From contig CAMOTK010000039.1 of NCBI GenBank assembly GCA_946625715.1, positions 1 to 11,843 on the forward strand: a stretch of 11,843 nt of DNA, written 5' to 3'. Positions 1 through 7,000 of this stretch are shown one piece after another. The stretch comes from an uncultured Prevotella sp. (GTDB taxonomy: Bacteria > Bacteroidota > Bacteroidia > Bacteroidales > Bacteroidaceae). The first letter of the stretch is position 1. Each line of letters begins with the position of its first letter. The notes beneath the pieces are model-generated. The model worked only from the letters and a program-made list of their open reading frames with translations. It did no database searches and had not been told where the DNA came from. The position numbers were made by a program, and so were the translations under genes.

Positions 1-1382
1 CGCAGACCGATGATGCCGCGCGAGGGGATTTCGAACTCAATGTTGGTGCGCTCGCCCTGACTCTCCATCGAGGTGAGGTCGCCCTTGCGGCGGGTCACCA
101 TATCAATCATCTTCGAAGCAAACTCTTCGGGCACGTTGATGGTGAGCTCCTCGATGGGCTCGCACTTCTGTCCGTCGATTTCCTTGTAGATAACCTGCGG
201 CTGACCTACCTGCAGCTCGTAGCCTTCGCGACGCATGGTCTCGATGAGCACGCTCAGATGGAGCACGCCACGACCGCTGACCACCCACTTGTCGGTAGCG
301 TCTTCAAACGGCTCTACGCGCAGGGCGAGGTTCTTCTCGAGCTCCTTCTCCAGACGGTCGTTGATATGGCGCGAGGTGACGAACTTGCCTTCCTTGCCGA
401 AGAAGGGCGAGTCGTTGATGGTGAAGAGCATCGACATGGTCGGCTCGTCGATAGCAATGGGAGGCAGGGCCTCGGGATGCTCAATGTCGCAGATGGTGTC
501 GCCAATCTCGAACTTCTCCAGTCCGATGACGGCACAGATGTCGCCACACTCCACCTTGTCGGTGCGCTGGTGGCCCATGCCGTCGAAGGTGTGCAGCTCC
601 TTAATCTTCGTCTTCTCCTGCGAACCGTCGCGATGGCAAATCATGACCTGCTGACCATCGACAAACTGGCCGCGGTGGACACGTCCCACAGCAATACGTC
701 CGGTATAGCTGGAGTAGTCGAGCGAGGTGATGAGCATCTGGGGTGTGCCTTCTATCTGACGTGGTGCGGGAATGACCTCTACAATCTTGTCGAGCAGATA
801 GGTGATATCGCCGGTGGGCTTCCGCCAGTCTTCGCCCATCCAGCCGTTCTTGGCTGAGCCGTAGACCACGGGGAAGTCGAGCTGGTCTTCGGTGGCATTG
901 AGCGAGAACATCAGGTCGAACACCATCTCGTAGACCTCTTCGGGGCGACAGTTGGGCTTGTCGACCTTGTTGACCACCACAATGGGCTTCAGACCAATCT
1001 GCAGAGCCTTCTGCAGCACGAAGCGTGTCTGAGGCATAGGACCCTCGAAGGCGTCGACGAGCAGCAGACAGCCGTCGGCCATATTGAGCACGCGCTCCAC
1101 CTCGCCGCCGAAGTCGGAGTGTCCCGGAGTGTCAATGATGTTGATTTTTGTACCTTTCCAGTTGATACTGACGTTTTTGGAAAGGATGGTAATGCCGCGC
1201 TCACGCTCCAAATCGTTGGCGTCGAGCACTTGGTTTGAAAGGTTCTGACCGTCGCGGAACAAGTGTCCGGCGAGCATCATTTTGTCCACGAGCGTAGTCT
1301 TGCCGTGGTCTACATGCGCAATAATTGCGATATTTCTTAGCTTGGCTAAGCGTTCTTCCGAACGGTTACTAATATCCTGCAT
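1..1382 (-). CDS. typA: Ribosome-associated translational GTPase TypA/BipA, C-terminus cut off by window edge
   Basis: TypA (BipA) is an EF-G-like GTPase that binds the ribosome and supports 50S assembly and stress adaptation in the cytoplasm. The reading frame is open from the ATG at 1382-1380 to the left edge, giving about 460 of the roughly 600 residues usual for the family. All GTPase motifs are visible: the P-loop AHVDHGKT (residues 22-29), the switch I motif ERGITI (61-66), DTPGH (84-88) and NKVD (138-141), with a GSAKNGW G5 region after them. A beta-barrel domain II follows, and then an EF-G-like domain ending near the SRGIIGLR segment typical of TypA, which separates it from LepA and EF-G. 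The missing part is the TypA-specific C-terminal domain. The start is supported by a Bacteroidetes -7 element about 27 bases upstream. The gene is divergent from rpsO and has no same-strand partner in view. Confidence 0.97.
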   Translation of the reverse strand, partial: MQDISNRSEERLAKLRNIAIIAHVDHGKTTLVDKMMLAGHLFRDGQNLSNQVLDANDLERERGITILSKNVSINWKGTKINIIDTPGHSDFGGEVERVLNMADGCLLLVDAFEGPMPQTRFVLQKALQIGLKPIVVVNKVDKPNCRPEEVYEMVFDLMFSLNATEDQLDFPVVYGSAKNGWMGEDWRKPTGDITYLLDKIVEVIPAPRQIEGTPQMLITSLDYSSYTGRIAVGRVHRGQFVDGQQVMICHRDGSQEKTKIKELHTFDGMGHQRTDKVECGDICAVIGLEKFEIGDTICDIEHPEALPPIAIDEPTMSMLFTINDSPFFGKEGKFVTSRHINDRLEKELEKNLALRVEPFEDATDKWVVSGRGVLHLSVLIETMRREGYELQVGQPQVIYKEIDGQKCEPIEELTINVPEEFASKMIDMVTRRKGDLTSMESQGERTNIEFEIPSRGIIGL

Positions 1383-1408
1383 ATCTTTTTTACGTAAAAA
1401 ATCGGGTG

Positions 1409-1416
1409 CAAAGGTA
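1409..1416 (-). promoter_or_regulatory. Probable -7 promoter element of typA
   Basis: Read on the minus strand this is TACCTTTG, an exact match to the Bacteroidetes TAnnTTTG -7 consensus. It would place transcription start about 20 bases before the typA ATG. I see no TTTG at the expected -33 position; that stretch is occupied by the heptad repeat at 1425-1466. The call rests on the -7 match and its position. Confidence 0.6.
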
Positions 1417-1424
1417 TAAAAAAG

Positions 1425-1466
1425 AAATGAGAAATGAGGAATGAGAAGTGAGAAATTGAAATGAAC
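1425..1466. repeat. 7-bp tandem repeat, ATGAG type
   Basis: Four successive heptads are AAATGAG, AAATGAG, GAATGAG and AAGTGAG (1425-1452), followed by two decayed units (AAATTGA, AATGAAC) to 1466. The same heptad, in the opposite orientation, makes up the array at 9616-9643. Here it lies immediately upstream of the typA -7 element, in the typA/rpsO divergent region. Function unknown. Confidence 0.7.
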
Positions 1467-1564
1467 TATGAAAAAAGACACGCCAAAACGATAACAAATG
1501 TTAAAATCGATAAAAAGAAGGAACATTTCACAGGTCTCACGCCACATTTTTCATCTAAAAGCAG

Positions 1565-1572
1565 TACCTTTG
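1565..1572 (+). promoter_or_regulatory. Probable -7 promoter element of rpsO
   Basis: TACCTTTG matches the Bacteroidetes TAnnTTTG -7 consensus and faces rpsO. Transcription would begin around 1577-1580, leaving a leader of about 105 bases before the ATG at 1684. A -33 TTTG is not clear; the closest T-run (1547-1551) sits about 14 bases upstream, shorter than the usual 19-20. Confidence 0.6.
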
Positions 1573-1579
1573 CACCCGC

Positions 1580-1683
1580 ATTTCGGAAAATCCGGAGCAT
1601 TCGACGACGTGAAAGGGCCATTGTGATGGGCCCGCGAGCGTAGGAAGAATGTTATTGCAACAATTTAATCACAACAAACAACT
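1580..1683 (+). promoter_or_regulatory. Structured 5' leader of rpsO, candidate S15 autoregulatory element
   Basis: Two hairpins can be read in the presumed leader. The first pairs TTCGGA (1582-1587) with TCCGGA (1591-1596) across an AAA loop, including one G-T wobble. The second pairs GGGCCAT (1615-1621) with ATGGGCCC (1626-1633) across a TGTG loop, leaving one bulged G. The rest, from about 1650 to the start codon, is A/T-rich and unstructured by eye, with no Shine-Dalgarno sequence. S15 controls its own mRNA through leader structures in several phyla, and the structures differ between phyla. That this leader does so is inference. Confidence 0.4.
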
Positions 1684-1959
1684 ATGTATTTAGATTCAGC
1701 TAAGAAGCAGGAAATCTTCGGACAGTACAGCTTCAACCAGAACACCACCGACACGGGTTCTGCTGAGAGCCAGATTGCACTGTTCACCTACCGCATCAAG
1801 CACCTCACCGAGCACCTGAAGCAGAACAAGAAGGACTTCGTCACTGCCCGCTCGCTGACCAAGATGGTAGGCCGTCGCCGCAAGCTTCTGAAGTATCTCT
1901 ACAACAAGGACATCAACCGCTACCGCGCCATCGTGAAGGCCCTCGGTCTGCGTAAGTAA
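1684..1959 (+). CDS. rpsO: 30S ribosomal protein S15
   Basis: S15 is a primary binding protein of the 30S subunit. It contacts the central domain of 16S rRNA and takes part in a bridge to the 50S subunit. The 91-residue product has the normal family length (about 89) and is colinear throughout: the N-terminal helix, the segment DTGSAESQIALFTYRI (residues 23-38), the loop containing HLTEHLK, and the basic segment MVGRRRKLLKYL (61-72) that carries the RNA-binding face. The start codon lies in an A-rich context without a Shine-Dalgarno sequence, as usual in Bacteroidetes. The gene appears to be a single transcription unit, with its own promoter, a structured leader and a hairpin terminator 30 bases after the stop. 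It converges on the glycoside hydrolase gene. Confidence 0.98.
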   Translation: MYLDSAKKQEIFGQYSFNQNTTDTGSAESQIALFTYRIKHLTEHLKQNKKDFVTARSLTKMVGRRRKLLKYLYNKDINRYRAIVKALGLRK

Positions 1960-1989
1960 TCTCCGCAAGCAGATACTTAGAAAAAGAAT

Positions 1990-2021
1990 AGCCCCGCACA
2001 CCTCAATGGATGTGCGGGGCT
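1990..2021. terminator. Bidirectional hairpin terminator between rpsO and the GH28 gene
   Basis: A perfect 11-bp stem pairs AGCCCCGCACA (1990-2000) with TGTGCGGGGCT (2011-2021) around a 10-base loop. On the minus strand it is followed by a T-rich tail (ATTCTTTTT), a good intrinsic terminator for the operon ending at the glycoside hydrolase gene. On the plus strand the tail (TTATTGTA) is weaker, but the stem lies 30 bases after the rpsO stop. One hairpin therefore probably serves both converging genes. Confidence 0.85.
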
Positions 2022-2043
2022 TATTGTATGTACGGTCGACAGC

Positions 2044-3558
2044 TTAGCGCGTCTTCACGATGACGTTGACGTTCTCTTTCTCAATGCCTTCGCAGAAGTT
2101 GAACTCACCATCCTTCTTGGCCACAATCTGCATGTTCTTCATGCGGATGTTGCGGATGGGCATCTCGGGCAGGCCATTGAAGTAGAAGGCACGACCGGCG
2201 CCGTTGCAGATGATGTTGCTGATGTGGATGTCGCGGAAAGCGGGCGTCGTCTCGTCGACGGGCTGAGCCTCACCGTCTTTCGACTTGCCGCCGTAGTAGA
2301 GGTCGAACGTGATGGCGTCGCCCTGGATGTCGGTCATCGAGATGCCATCGATGAAGATGTTCTCGACAATGCCGCCACGGCCACGGGTAGACTTGAAGCG
2401 CAGGCCTACGTCGGTGCCCAGGAACTGGCTGTTGCGCACGGAGATGTTCTTCACGCCGCCACTCATTTCCGAACCGACCACGAAGCCGCCATGACCGGCA
2501 AACACGGTGCAACCTTCAACGACTACGTTTTCGCAGGGCATGCCACGCTTACGGCCGTCGGCATCCTTACCGCTCTTGATGCAGATACCATCGTCGCCGG
2601 CATCGAACTGCGAGTTGATAATCAGCGCGTTCTTGCACGACTCGAGGTCGAGGGCATCGCCATTCTGGGCATAAGCCGGATTGCGCACCAGCACATTGTC
2701 GAGAATGACGTTCTCGCACATGAGCGGATGCAGGTTCCAGGCGGGAGAGTTCTGGAAGATGACGCCCTGAAGCAGCACGTTCTTACAACGCACGATGCTC
2801 ACCATGACGGGGCGCAGGAAGCGCTTGATGGCATTCCACTCGGCATCGGTACGCGCACTGGGCACGTTCATGTTGGCACCCGACTCGCCCTTGGCATAGC
2901 CTATAGAGGGCACCCAATAGCCTTTCTTGCTCTCAACGCTGCCCGGCTGAGCCAGCAGGCGGTTCCAGTGGGCATCGGTCACCTTCGAACGCTTCACAGG
3001 ACGCCAGTACTGGCCGTTGCCATCGATGACGCCTTCGCCGGTGATGGCCACGTTGGTAGCGTCGAAAGCGCTCAGCGGCGACTGACAGCGACGGGTGTCG
3101 AGACCTTCAAACGAGGTCTTGATGACGGGATAAAGCTTTTCGTCGGCAGCAAACTGTATGACAGCTCCTTTCTCCAGATGCAGGTCGATATTGCTTTTCA
3201 GCACAATAGGACCAGTGAGCCACACGCCACGCGGCACCAGCAGACGGCCACCACCCTGGGTGGTCAGAGAGTCGACAGCCTTGGCAAAGGCTTCGGTGCA
3301 GAGTTGCACACCATCGCCGACACCACCGCAGTCTTTCACGCTGACGGTATTGTTAGGGAACACCGGAGCCTGAATCTCGGCCATGGCGAAAGGCAGGTTC
3401 TCGGAGTAGACCTTGTAGGGATTCTGCTGCTCCATCTTCTGGTGCATGTGAGGTCTTTGACGCTGTCCGCCGGGACGACGGCGGTTAGCGTTCTGGGCGT
3501 CAGCCACCTGAACCATTGTCAGTGCGGCCAGCATGAAGATAGCTACTTTCTTGTTCAT
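2044..3558 (-). CDS. Secreted glycoside hydrolase family 28 (polygalacturonase-type) protein
   Basis: Family 28 enzymes cleave galacturonic-acid linkages in pectin by an inverting mechanism on a right-handed beta-helix. The 504-residue product begins with a signal peptide (MNKK, a hydrophobic stretch to about residue 18, cleavage after A19-D20-A21), so it is exported to the periplasm or cell surface. A basic, Q/R/H-rich stretch (22-45) precedes the catalytic domain. The family's four motifs appear in order: NGD (299-301, usual form NTD), GDD (321-323), GHG with H356 (355-357) and RFK (387-389, usual form R-I-K). The three acidic residues and the histidine needed for catalysis are therefore present. 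The start lies 6 bases after the folK stop and I see no promoter between them, so it is probably the last gene of the operon. There is no SusC/SusD pair or regulator nearby. Substrate (polygalacturonan, rhamnogalacturonan or xylogalacturonan) cannot be told from sequence alone. Confidence 0.92.
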   Translation of the reverse strand: MNKKVAIFMLAALTMVQVADAQNANRRRPGGQRQRPHMHQKMEQQNPYKVYSENLPFAMAEIQAPVFPNNTVSVKDCGGVGDGVQLCTEAFAKAVDSLTTQGGGRLLVPRGVWLTGPIVLKSNIDLHLEKGAVIQFAADEKLYPVIKTSFEGLDTRRCQSPLSAFDATNVAITGEGVIDGNGQYWRPVKRSKVTDAHWNRLLAQPGSVESKKGYWVPSIGYAKGESGANMNVPSARTDAEWNAIKRFLRPVMVSIVRCKNVLLQGVIFQNSPAWNLHPLMCENVILDNVLVRNPAYAQNGDALDLESCKNALIINSQFDAGDDGICIKSGKDADGRKRGMPCENVVVEGCTVFAGHGGFVVGSEMSGGVKNISVRNSQFLGTDVGLRFKSTRGRGGIVENIFIDGISMTDIQGDAITFDLYYGGKSKDGEAQPVDETTPAFRDIHISNIICNGAGRAFYFNGLPEMPIRNIRMKNMQIVAKKDGEFNFCEGIEKENVNVIVKTR

Positions 3559-3564
3559 GTTGTT

Positions 3565-4008
3565 TTAGTTATTTATGATTTGTTTTAGTGGTTTCATTAC
3601 AAATTCGCGCTCATGCATCAGCGGATGCGGTATTTTCAGGTCTGGTTCGTCGACAACCAGTTTGTCGTAAAGCAGGATGTCGATGTCTACTGGTCGGTCG
3701 TGGTAGCTCGGTGGAGCCGAAGGGCCTCGCTGCGTAGCATGTTCGGGCCGCTTGCCCAGTTCGCGCTCTATCTGCTGTGTGGCCTGAAGCACTTCGCGGG
3801 GCGAAAGCGTGGTCTGACAGCACACGACACCATTCAGGAAAGGATGGTCGGACTGGAATCCCCACGGCTCGGTTTCTATCAGCGAAGACCGGCGCACTAC
3901 CGGCCCTACCCTGCCGTCGATGAGTCTGATGGCTTGCTCCAACAATTGCCGGCGTTGGCCAAGATTGGAGCCAAGCCCCAGATACACCGTGTGCAGTTGA
4001 GTGTTCAC
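3565..4008 (-). CDS. folK: 2-amino-4-hydroxy-6-hydroxymethyldihydropteridine pyrophosphokinase (HPPK)
   Basis: HPPK transfers pyrophosphate from ATP to 6-hydroxymethyl-7,8-dihydropterin, the step before dihydropteroate synthase in folate synthesis. Numbered from a GTG at 4008, the 147-residue product has the family signatures: YLGLGSNLG (9-17), the substrate segment ETEPWGFQSDHPFLNGV (45-61), and PVDIDIL (106-112) with the magnesium-binding aspartates D108 and D110, then IPHPLMHEREFV (126-137). An ATG at 4050 is in frame but would add 14 residues of unusual composition encoded inside queA. The GTG begins 6 bases after the queA stop and gives the normal N-terminus just before the first beta strand, so I prefer it, with moderate certainty. 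Between the central helix and PVDIDIL, residues 86-103 are proline- and charge-rich and longer than in many HPPKs. The gene lies between queA and the GH28 gene in the operon. Confidence 0.93.
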   Translation of the reverse strand: MNTQLHTVYLGLGSNLGQRRQLLEQAIRLIDGRVGPVVRRSSLIETEPWGFQSDHPFLNGVVCCQTTLSPREVLQATQQIERELGKRPEHATQRGPSAPPSYHDRPVDIDILLYDKLVVDEPDLKIPHPLMHEREFVMKPLKQIINN

Positions 4009-4013
4009 CGCGC

Positions 4014-5156
4014 TTAATCGTTGACAATCAGCATGGCGTCGCCGTAGCAACCGAACATGAAGCCATTCTTCAGGGCCAGCTTGTAGGCTTCGATCACCAG
4101 GTCGTAGCCGCCGAAGGCAGCCGTGGCCATCATCATCGTCGACTCCGGATGGTAGAAGTTGGTGATGAGCGAGTCGGCCAGTCCATAGTCATAGGGCGGG
4201 AAGATGAACTTGTTGGTCCATCCGTCGAACTCTTTCAGCAGGCCGTCGGTGCCTACAGCCGTTTCAGTAGCACGCGCTGTGCTGATGCCTACGGCACAGA
4301 TGCGATGGCCGGTCTGCTTGGCATCGTTGACAATCTGGCAGGCTTCGGCACTCACGTGCATCTGCTCTGAGTTCATCTTGTGCTTCGTCAGGTCTTCCAC
4401 CTCAATGGGATCGAAGCAGCCGAGGCCGCAGTGTACGGTGATATAGGCGAAGTTTAGTCCGCGAATCTCCATCAGTTTCATCAGCTCACGACTGAAGTGC
4501 AGGCCTGTGGCGGGTGCCGTCACAGCGCCCTCGTTCTTGGCAAAGATGGTCTGGAACTGCTCCATATCGTCGGCTGTGGCCGGACGCTTGTCGACAATGT
4601 AGCGGGGCAGCGGGGCAGAGCCCAGCGCATAGAGCTCTTTCTTGAACTCGTCGTGGGGACAGTCGTAGAGGAAGCGCAGGGTGCGGCCGCGCGATGTGGT
4701 GTTGTCGATGACCTCGGCCACCATAGGACCTTCGCCGTCGAAGAAGAGCTTGTTGCCGATACGTATCTTGCGTGCAGGCTCTACCAGCACGTCCCACAGG
4801 CGGAGCTCTTCGTTGAGCTCGCGCAGCAGGAATACTTCAATCTGGGCATCGGTCTTCTCCTTCGTACCGAAAAGGCGTGCGGGAAAGACCTTCGTATCGT
4901 TGAAGACAAAGGTATCGCCTTCGTCGAAATAGTCCATGATGTCGCGGAAGGTCTTGATGTCCTGCGTGTCCTTACCCTCGGCATCTTTCTTGTAGAGCTC
5001 AATGGTCTGGCTCTTGCGGTGCAGCACCATGAGCTTGCACTGGTCGCGATTATAGACGCGCTCCACTGTGCCGTCTTCGTTCTCGAAAACACGATGGGGC
5101 GGATAGAGTGCCACTTGGTCTTCAGGCAGTTTGAATTTGAATTGAGATAGTTTCAT
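4014..5156 (-). CDS. queA: S-adenosylmethionine:tRNA ribosyltransferase-isomerase
   Basis: QueA transfers and rearranges the ribosyl group of S-adenosylmethionine onto 7-deazaguanine-modified tRNA to give epoxyqueuosine, the penultimate step of queuosine synthesis at wobble position 34. The 380-residue product is somewhat longer than the E. coli enzyme (about 356). Family segments seen include the N-terminal LPEDQVALYPP (10-20), DTFVFNDTKVFPARLFG (81-97), the PRYIV-containing segment in the middle, and the conserved run GAVTAPATGLHFS, followed by ITVHCGLGCFDPI and, near the C-terminus, the FIFPPYDYG and TNFYHPESTMMM segments. The extra length is mainly in residues 21-70, where a hydrophilic stretch (ENEDGTVERVYNRDQC and KKDAEGKDTQDIK) is inserted relative to short forms. 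It starts 20 bases after the truB stop, and folK follows at once. No tgt or other queuosine gene is in the window. Confidence 0.96.
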   Translation of the reverse strand: MKLSQFKFKLPEDQVALYPPHRVFENEDGTVERVYNRDQCKLMVLHRKSQTIELYKKDAEGKDTQDIKTFRDIMDYFDEGDTFVFNDTKVFPARLFGTKEKTDAQIEVFLLRELNEELRLWDVLVEPARKIRIGNKLFFDGEGPMVAEVIDNTTSRGRTLRFLYDCPHDEFKKELYALGSAPLPRYIVDKRPATADDMEQFQTIFAKNEGAVTAPATGLHFSRELMKLMEIRGLNFAYITVHCGLGCFDPIEVEDLTKHKMNSEQMHVSAEACQIVNDAKQTGHRICAVGISTARATETAVGTDGLLKEFDGWTNKFIFPPYDYGLADSLITNFYHPESTMMMATAAFGGYDLVIEAYKLALKNGFMFGCYGDAMLIVND

Positions 5157-5176
5157 CTATGATTGTATTTTCGGAA

Positions 5177-5881
5177 TTACGATAATTCTATGTTCTGCTG
5201 TTCGAGCCATGCAGGGAAGTCGTCGAGGGTGATGCAGTCTTCTATGCGCACATCGCCCACCCTGGTTCGGCAGAGGGCAGTGAGATGGGCACCCGTGCCA
5301 AGGGCTTCGCCAATATCGCGTGCCAGCGAACGGATGTAGGTGCCTTTGCCGCACACCACGCGGATAGACATCTGCATCGTCTCGGGGTTGAAGTCTGTCA
5401 GCTCCAGCTCGTCTATCTGAATGGTCTTGGCCTTCAGTTCCACCTTCTCGCCACGGCGTGCCAGCTTGTAGGCACGGTCGCCACCGACGCTGCAGGCCGA
5501 GAACACGGGTGGTACCTGTTCGATGGCGCCCACGAACTTCGGCAGCGTCTGTTCTATCAGTTCGCGTGTGATATGTGCGGTGGGATAGGTCTGGTCGACC
5601 TCATGCTCCAGGTCGTAGCTGGGCGTAGTGGCTCCGAGTTGCAGGGTGGCAGTGTACTCTTTGGTTTGCAGTTGCAACGACTCTATCTGTTTGGTGGCCT
5701 TACCAGTACACAGTATCAGGACGCCCGTGGCCAAAGGGTCGAGCGTTCCGGCATGGCCGGTCTTCAGTCGCCGTACACGGAGCAACTTTGACAGTCGTGT
5801 ACGGACGTATGCCAGCGCACCGAACGACGTCATCCGGTAGGGCTTATTAATATATAGGTATGCGCCTTCTTGGAAATTCAT
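5177..5881 (-). CDS. truB: tRNA pseudouridine(55) synthase
   Basis: TruB converts uridine 55 in the T-loop of nearly all tRNAs to pseudouridine and also acts as a tRNA folding chaperone. The 234-residue product carries the catalytic signature GHAGTLDPLATGVL (42-55), with the nucleophilic aspartate D48 at the same number as in E. coli TruB. It also has the N-terminal INKPYRMTSFGAL (11-23), the segment PPVFSACSVGGDRAYKLAR and the conserved RVVCGKGTYIRSLARDIG. It is a short form that ends soon after the catalytic domain, without the longer C-terminal PUA-like extension of the E. coli protein (about 314 residues), as in other Bacteroidetes. Its ATG follows the uppP stop directly (TAAATG), so the two are likely translationally coupled. 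Confidence 0.96.
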   Translation of the reverse strand: MNFQEGAYLYINKPYRMTSFGALAYVRTRLSKLLRVRRLKTGHAGTLDPLATGVLILCTGKATKQIESLQLQTKEYTATLQLGATTPSYDLEHEVDQTYPTAHITRELIEQTLPKFVGAIEQVPPVFSACSVGGDRAYKLARRGEKVELKAKTIQIDELELTDFNPETMQMSIRVVCGKGTYIRSLARDIGEALGTGAHLTALCRTRVGDVRIEDCITLDDFPAWLEQQNIELS

Positions 5882-6739
5882 TTAGTCGACCATTGCAAGT
5901 GAATGACCTGTCAGCAGCAACACGATAATGATGGTACCGACGATGATGCGATAGATACCGAAGGCCTTGAAGCCATACTTTGTGAGGAAGGCTACGAACC
6001 ACTTCATGGCTAAGAGTGCCACGATGAAGGCTACGACACAGCCCAAGAACAGCATCAGCAGATTATGCGAGGTGGCCCAGACGGCATCGTCCTTGATGAG
6101 GTCGACCAAATCGAGCAACGTGGCGCCAGCCATGGTAGGCACAGCCAGGAAGAACGAAAACTCGGCTGCACGCTTGCGGGTGAGGCCTTGCGTCATGCCG
6201 CCCACGATGGTGGCCATAGAACGCGACACGCCGGGTATGACGGAAATACACTGATAGAGGCCGATATTGAATGCCCGCTTCTCATTGACTTTCACCTCGT
6301 CGCTGCCCTTATTGAACAGTTTGTCGCAGTACAGCATAAACACGCCGCCCACAACCAGCATCACGGCCACCACCTCAACGCTGTCGAGCAGCCAGTCGAG
6401 CAGCCCCGACTTCTTGGCCAACAGACCGATAACGACGGCAGGCAGTACGCCCACAAAGAGGAGCCAGTAGAAATAGTATCGATGCTTCAGCTTCTGCCAA
6501 GGCGAACTGCCCTCGGGCGCAGGCGTGTTGTCGAGCTTAAAGAACCGTTTCCAATAGAGGCACACCACGGAAAGGATAGCACCAAACTGAATGATAAACG
6601 TGAAGGCATGAACAAACGGGTCGCCAGGCTCGATACCCAGCAGATTCTGGGTAATAATCATGTGGCCCGTCGACGACACAGGCAGAAACTCGGTGAGTCC
6701 CTCTACAATGGCAATGATAACAGTTTCAATCCAAGTCAT
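5882..6739 (-). CDS. uppP: Undecaprenyl-diphosphate phosphatase (bacitracin-resistance type)
   Basis: UppP (BacA) is an inner-membrane phosphatase that turns undecaprenyl diphosphate into undecaprenyl phosphate, recycling the lipid carrier for peptidoglycan and surface polysaccharide synthesis. The 285-residue product (family usually about 265-280) is hydrophobic throughout, with roughly eight membrane segments. The two active-site motifs are intact: EGLTEFLPVSSTGHMI (13-28), with E13, E17 and H26, and PGVSRSMATI (169-178), with the catalytic arginine R173. A hydrophilic loop (about 67-90) joins the second and third membrane segments. The start codon overlaps the stop of the DUF3098 gene in an ATGA arrangement, and truB follows without a gap, so this is the middle of a tightly coupled operon. 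In the family, extra copies give bacitracin tolerance. Confidence 0.97.
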   Translation of the reverse strand: MTWIETVIIAIVEGLTEFLPVSSTGHMIITQNLLGIEPGDPFVHAFTFIIQFGAILSVVCLYWKRFFKLDNTPAPEGSSPWQKLKHRYYFYWLLFVGVLPAVVIGLLAKKSGLLDWLLDSVEVVAVMLVVGGVFMLYCDKLFNKGSDEVKVNEKRAFNIGLYQCISVIPGVSRSMATIVGGMTQGLTRKRAAEFSFFLAVPTMAGATLLDLVDLIKDDAVWATSHNLLMLFLGCVVAFIVALLAMKWFVAFLTKYGFKAFGIYRIIVGTIIIVLLLTGHSLAMVD

Positions 6740-6984
6740 TTCTTCTCCTCCTTCTGAACGGCATCCTTTGGTTTACGTACTACGGCATAAATCATCGACA
6801 CGAAGCCGAACAAGCACACCAGCGGAGCTACCTTGATGCGGCGTGCACTGAAAATATCGGGATTGAAGGCCGATTCGTCGGATGCCGAACCGCCCATGAG
6901 GATGAACCCGATGACCACAATCGCCATGCCTACAGCCAAGAGGATGAAGTTCAAGCGATCGAATGCAAAATTTCTCTTATCCAT
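6736..6984 (-). CDS. Small DUF3098-type membrane protein
   Basis: An 82-residue protein with two predicted membrane helices: residues about 11-31 (LNFILLAVGMAIVVIGFILMG) and about 56-74 (VAPLVCLFGFVSMIYAVVR). Between them is a polar loop containing SDESAFNPDIFSARRIKVAP, and the C-terminus is a charged tail (KPKDAVQKEEKK). Length, two-helix layout, the FNPDIFSxRRI loop and its place between ftsX and uppP fit the uncharacterised Bacteroidetes DUF3098 family. I chose the ATG at 6984 because an upstream in-frame ATG (7068) would put 28 residues inside the ftsX reading region with unrelated composition. It begins 16 bases after the ftsX stop and overlaps uppP by 4 bases. The function is unknown; the location suggests a role at the cell envelope or division site, which is inference. 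Confidence 0.88.
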   Translation of the reverse strand: MDKRNFAFDRLNFILLAVGMAIVVIGFILMGGSASDESAFNPDIFSARRIKVAPLVCLFGFVSMIYAVVRKPKDAVQKEEKK

Positions 6985-7000
6985 ATTTATTTTATAAAAA

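Noticed and set aside
258..857. 199-codon open frame on the plus strand
   Set aside because: Antisense to typA, whose GTPase motifs fix the coding strand.
1425..1466. Possible CRISPR-like or insertion-sequence remnant at the repeat
   Set aside because: Units are 7 bp without spacers, and no inverted terminal repeats or transposase frame are nearby; it is a simple tandem repeat.
1461..1643. 60-codon open frame in the typA-rpsO gap
   Set aside because: It spans the rpsO -7 element and both leader hairpins, starts within the heptad repeat and shows no conserved features, so it is better explained as regulatory DNA.
2224..3588. 454-codon open frame on the plus strand
   Set aside because: Antisense to the GH28 gene, whose catalytic motifs and signal peptide are intact. 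No promoter, and His/Val/Asp-rich composition typical of a shadow frame.
4497..5150. 217-codon open frame on the plus strand
   Set aside because: Antisense to queA; no domain recognisable.
6065..6757. 230-codon open frame on the plus strand
   Set aside because: Antisense to uppP; histidine-rich shadow composition, no hydrophobic or domain pattern.
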